Part shown: piece by piece, positions 3,987 to 6,547 of the stretch
Layout: each line of letters opens with the position of its first letter
Numbering within the stretch: position 1 is the first letter of the stretch
Source of the DNA: Ruminococcus sp.
GTDB taxonomy: Bacteria; Bacillota; Clostridia; Oscillospirales; Acutalibacteraceae
DNA length: 6,547 nucleotides
NCBI GenBank assembly: GCA_023667385.1
Contig: JAMPAE010000088.1
Coordinates: 1 to 6,547 of the forward strand
Reading direction: 5' to 3'
The notes under the pieces: generated by a model
The model's input: only the letters and a program-made list of their open reading frames with translations
Databases searched by the model: none
Told to the model about the DNA's origin: nothing
Position numbers and translations under genes: made by a program

Positions 3987-6547
3987 TCAAGAGTCAATTG
4001 TTGAAACGCCGATTGTTGTTTCCTCAAGCACGTCAAGCAAAACACGAACTGTGTCGAGTGAGGTGAACATTGTTGCGTTGTTTTCAACTGCGCAGCGGCG
4101 AATGATATATCCATCGGTTTCCTCGGAAGCAGAGTTCACGTCACGGGTGCTGATGACATAGGTGACATAGCCCTGACGGATTGAATAAAGAATTTCCTCG
4201 CTGCCCTCAGAAAGCTTCGCTTTAACTCTTGTTCTGATTCCGTGTGATTTGAGGAATTTTGCCGTGCCTGCCGTTGCTTCAATGTTGAAGCCGAGGTCAT
4301 AAAATCGGCGAACAAGCGGAAGTGCTTCTTCCTTGTCGGTGTCTGCCACTGTCACAAAAACAGTGCCGTAGTTTGCAACCTTTGTGCCCGAAGCCTGAAG
4401 TGCTTTGAGCAGTGCCCTTGTGAGCTTTTTGTCATAGCCGATTGCTTCACCGGTTGATTTCATTTCAGGTGAAAGTGTTGCGTCGATACCTGTGATTTTT
4501 GAGAATGAGAATGCAGGCACTTTGACATACCACTTATCTCTCTCTTTTGGATACATTTGAGTGAAGCCCTGCTCCTTGAGCGACTTGCCCAAAATGACAA
4601 GCGTTGCAATGTCAGCAAGCGGATAGCCCGTTGCTTTTGAAAGGAACGGAACTGTTCTTGACGAACGTGGGTTCACTTCGATTATGTATACGTCATCGTT
4701 TTTGTCAACGATGAACTGAATGTTATAAAGTCCGATGATACCGATTCCGAGACCGAGCTTTTTGGTGTAATCAAGCATTGTCTGCTTAACCTTATCGGAA
4801 ACGCTGAACGTTGGATATACGCTGATTGAGTCGCCCGAATGGACGCCTGTTCTTTCAACGTGTTCCATGATGCCGGGCACGAAAACGTCTGTTCCGTCGC
4901 ACACTGCGTCAACCTCAAGCTCCTTGCCGATGATGTATTTATCAACCAAAACCGGCTGATCTTCATTGATTTCAACGGCGCTTTTCAAATATGTGCGAAG
5001 CGACTGCTCGCAGGCAACAATCTGCATTGCTCTGCCGCCGAGAACATAGCTTGGGCGAACAAGAACAGGATAGCCGATTTCTTCAGCCGCCTTAACGCCG
5101 TCTTCAATGTTTGTGACAGCCTTGCCCTGTGGCTGAGGAATGTCAAGTTCTTCCATGATTTTTTCAAATGCATCACGGTTTTCTGCTCTTTCAATTGCTT
5201 CAAAATCAGTGCCGATGATTTTCACGCCACGCTCCATGAGCGATTCGGCAAGGTTGATTGCGGTCTGTCCGCCAAGGGAAGTGACAACGCCCATTGGCTT
5301 TTCAAGCTCAATGATGTTCATAACATCCTCGGTTGTCAGCGGCTCAAAATAAAGCTTGTCACTGGTTGTGTAATCGGTTGAAACGGTTTCGGGGTTGTTG
5401 TTGATGATGATTGCTTCAATGCCGAACTGCTTGATTGTCATGATTGCATGAACGGTTGAATAGTCAAACTCAACGCCCTGACCGATTCTGATCGGTCCTG
5501 AACCGAGCACAATGATTTTCTTCTTATCAGTGATGATTGATTCGTTTTCATCTTCATATGTGGAATAGAAATACGGGATATATGATTCAAACTCGCTGGC
5601 GCAGGTATCAATCATTTTGTAAACAGGCATGATGCCGTTTGCTTTTCGCATTTCCCAAACTGCGGTTTCTTTCACGCCCCATGTTTGAGCAATGTATTTA
5701 TCCGAAAAGCCCATCTTTTTTGCATCACGCAGGGTTGTGACATCGTTTTTGCCCTCAGCAAGAGCTTTTTCAAATTCAACAATGTTCCTGAACTTTTCAA
5801 GGAAGAACATATCAATTTTTGTTGCACTGCAAATGATGCCAAGGTCAACGCCGTTTCTGATGAGCTGTGCAATTGCAAAAATTCTGTCATCCGTGCCGAT
5901 TCTGATGTATGAAAGCAGTTCATCGTTTGTGTAATTGTCAAACTTTTTGAGGTACATATGGCAAACGCCGATTTCAAGTGAGCGGAGCGCTTTGAGCAAG
6001 CTTTCCTCCATGGTTCTGCCAATTGACATGACCTCACCTGTTGCTTTCATTTGAGTGCTCAGCTTGTTTGAAGCCGAAGCAAACTTATCAAACGGGAAGC
6101 GGGCAATTTTTGTGACGATATAATCGAGGGTCGGCTCAAAGCTTGCAGGGGTATTTGCAATTGCAATTTCATCAAGCGTCATGCCAACTGCAATTTTTGC
6201 AGAAACTCTTGCAATCGGATAGCCGCTGGCTTTTGATGCAAGGGCAGATGAACGTGAAACTCTGGGGTTAACCTCAATCAGATAATAGTTAAACGACTGC
6301 GGGTCAAGCGCAAACTGAACATTGCAGCCGCCCTCAATTTTCAGCGCACGAATGATTTTCAGCGCACTGTCACGCAGCAGGTGATATTCCTTGTTGGTCA
6401 GCGTCTGGCTGGGGGCAACAACAATGCTGTCGCCGGTATGAATACCAACAGGGTCAATGTTTTCCATGTTACAAATTGTGATTGCCGTGTCGTTTGCGTC
6501 ACGCATAACCTCATATTCAATTTCCTTATAGCCTTTGATGCTCTTTT
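3987..6547 (-). CDS. carB: Carbamoyl phosphate synthetase large subunit, partial (N-terminus outside window)
   Basis: CarB makes carbamoyl phosphate from bicarbonate, two ATP and ammonia supplied by the CarA glutaminase subunit. Residue numbers here count from the Met codon at 6506, which is internal: the frame continues 13 codons to the edge. 852 residues are visible and about 207 N-terminal ones are missing, giving roughly 1,060, normal for the family. Seen: the remaining part of the first ATP-grasp (carboxyphosphate) half, with the equivalent of E. coli Glu215 just before the Met and IEVNPRVSRSSA at 77-88; an oligomerisation region about 190-325; the second-half dinucleotide-like start VLGSGPIRIGQGVEFDYS at 333-350; the second ATP-grasp with RPSYVLGGRAM at 484-494 and IEVNPRSSRTVP at 609-620; and a C-terminal MGS-like allosteric domain from about 712, ending in SLDTVRVLLDVLEE. 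No frameshift. In the allosteric domain, Lys725, Thr745, Thr748 and Lys764 match E. coli nucleotide-site residues, but Ser786 and Arg788 differ. Confidence 0.98.
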   Translation of the reverse strand, partial: KSIKGYKEIEYEVMRDANDTAITICNMENIDPVGIHTGDSIVVAPSQTLTNKEYHLLRDSALKIIRALKIEGGCNVQFALDPQSFNYYLIEVNPRVSRSSALASKASGYPIARVSAKIAVGMTLDEIAIANTPASFEPTLDYIVTKIARFPFDKFASASNKLSTQMKATGEVMSIGRTMEESLLKALRSLEIGVCHMYLKKFDNYTNDELLSYIRIGTDDRIFAIAQLIRNGVDLGIICSATKIDMFFLEKFRNIVEFEKALAEGKNDVTTLRDAKKMGFSDKYIAQTWGVKETAVWEMRKANGIMPVYKMIDTCASEFESYIPYFYSTYEDENESIITDKKKIIVLGSGPIRIGQGVEFDYSTVHAIMTIKQFGIEAIIINNNPETVSTDYTTSDKLYFEPLTTEDVMNIIELEKPMGVVTSLGGQTAINLAESLMERGVKIIGTDFEAIERAENRDAFEKIMEELDIPQPQGKAVTNIEDGVKAAEEIGYPVLVRPSYVLGGRAMQIVACEQSLRTYLKSAVEINEDQPVLVDKYIIGKELEVDAVCDGTDVFVPGIMEHVERTGVHSGDSISVYPTFSVSDKVKQTMLDYTKKLGLGIGIIGLYNIQFIVDKNDDVYIIEVNPRSSRTVPFLSKATGYPLADIATLVILGKSLKEQGFTQMYPKERDKWYVKVPAFSFSKITGIDATLSPEMKSTGEAIGYDKKLTRALLKALQASGTKVANYGTVFVTVADTDKEEALPLVRRFYDLGFNIEATAGTAKFLKSHGIRTRVKAKLSEGSEEILYSIRQGYVTYVISTRDVNSASEETDGYIIRRCAVENNATMFTSLDTVRVLLDVLEETTIGVSTIDS

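Noticed and set aside
3354..4161. Two overlapping plus-strand open frames (3354-3827 and 3778-4161) opposite pyrK, the junction and the carB end
   Set aside because: No family resemblance or good ribosome site was noticed, and they are antisense to conserved PyrK and CarB sequence.
4839..5381. 180-codon plus-strand open frame opposite carB
   Set aside because: It lies wholly within conserved CarB synthetase coding sequence on the other strand; it is Cys/Phe/Asn-rich and reads like an antisense translation, not a protein.
1..6547. Riboswitch or PyrR-binding attenuator, CRISPR, insertion sequence, tRNA or phage attachment site
   Set aside because: The window is almost completely filled by six overlapping or closely spaced genes. 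The usual pyr leader would lie upstream of the first gene, off the right edge. No repeats of the required kind were seen.

Overview
This window is a contiguous run of de novo pyrimidine (UMP) biosynthesis genes, all on the minus strand and read from the right edge to the left: carB (5' end outside the window), pyrK, pyrD, pyrF, pyrE, pyrB (last few codons outside the window). Essentially every base is coding. The only gap longer than about 25 nt is the 90-nt carB-pyrK junction (3897-3986). No tRNA, rRNA, CRISPR array, insertion sequence or phage-like gene is visible.

The genes point to a Gram-positive, low-to-moderate GC Firmicute. pyrD is the NAD-linked class 1B type paired with pyrK, carB is collinear with pyrKDFE as in Bacillus, and strong AAGGAGG-type ribosome sites precede pyrD, pyrF and pyrE. 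The protein sequences, for example the PyrB motifs, look most like Clostridia, perhaps a gut Ruminococcaceae/Oscillospiraceae relative. That placement is inference from remembered family sequences, not a search.

Layout in transcription order: carB (6547-3987) encodes the large subunit of carbamoyl phosphate synthetase. A 90-nt junction with a bulged hairpin follows. pyrK (3896-3159) overlaps pyrD (3165-2254) by 7 nt, and pyrD overlaps pyrF (2254-1556) by 1 nt. After a 22-nt gap comes pyrE (1533-895), which overlaps pyrB (898-1) by 4 nt. Together they cover carbamoyl phosphate synthesis (CarB), carbamoyl aspartate formation (PyrB), dihydroorotate oxidation to orotate (PyrD with PyrK), transfer of orotate to PRPP (PyrE) and decarboxylation of OMP to UMP (PyrF). 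The small synthetase subunit CarA and dihydroorotase PyrC are needed but not in the window.

I found no evidence of a previously undescribed system. The points worth a second look are modest: the hairpin abutting the pyrK ribosome site, an in-frame Trp-rich upstream extension of pyrK, two substitutions in the nucleotide-binding allosteric domain of CarB, a GTG-started pyrB with a weak ribosome site, and pyrB placed after pyrE.
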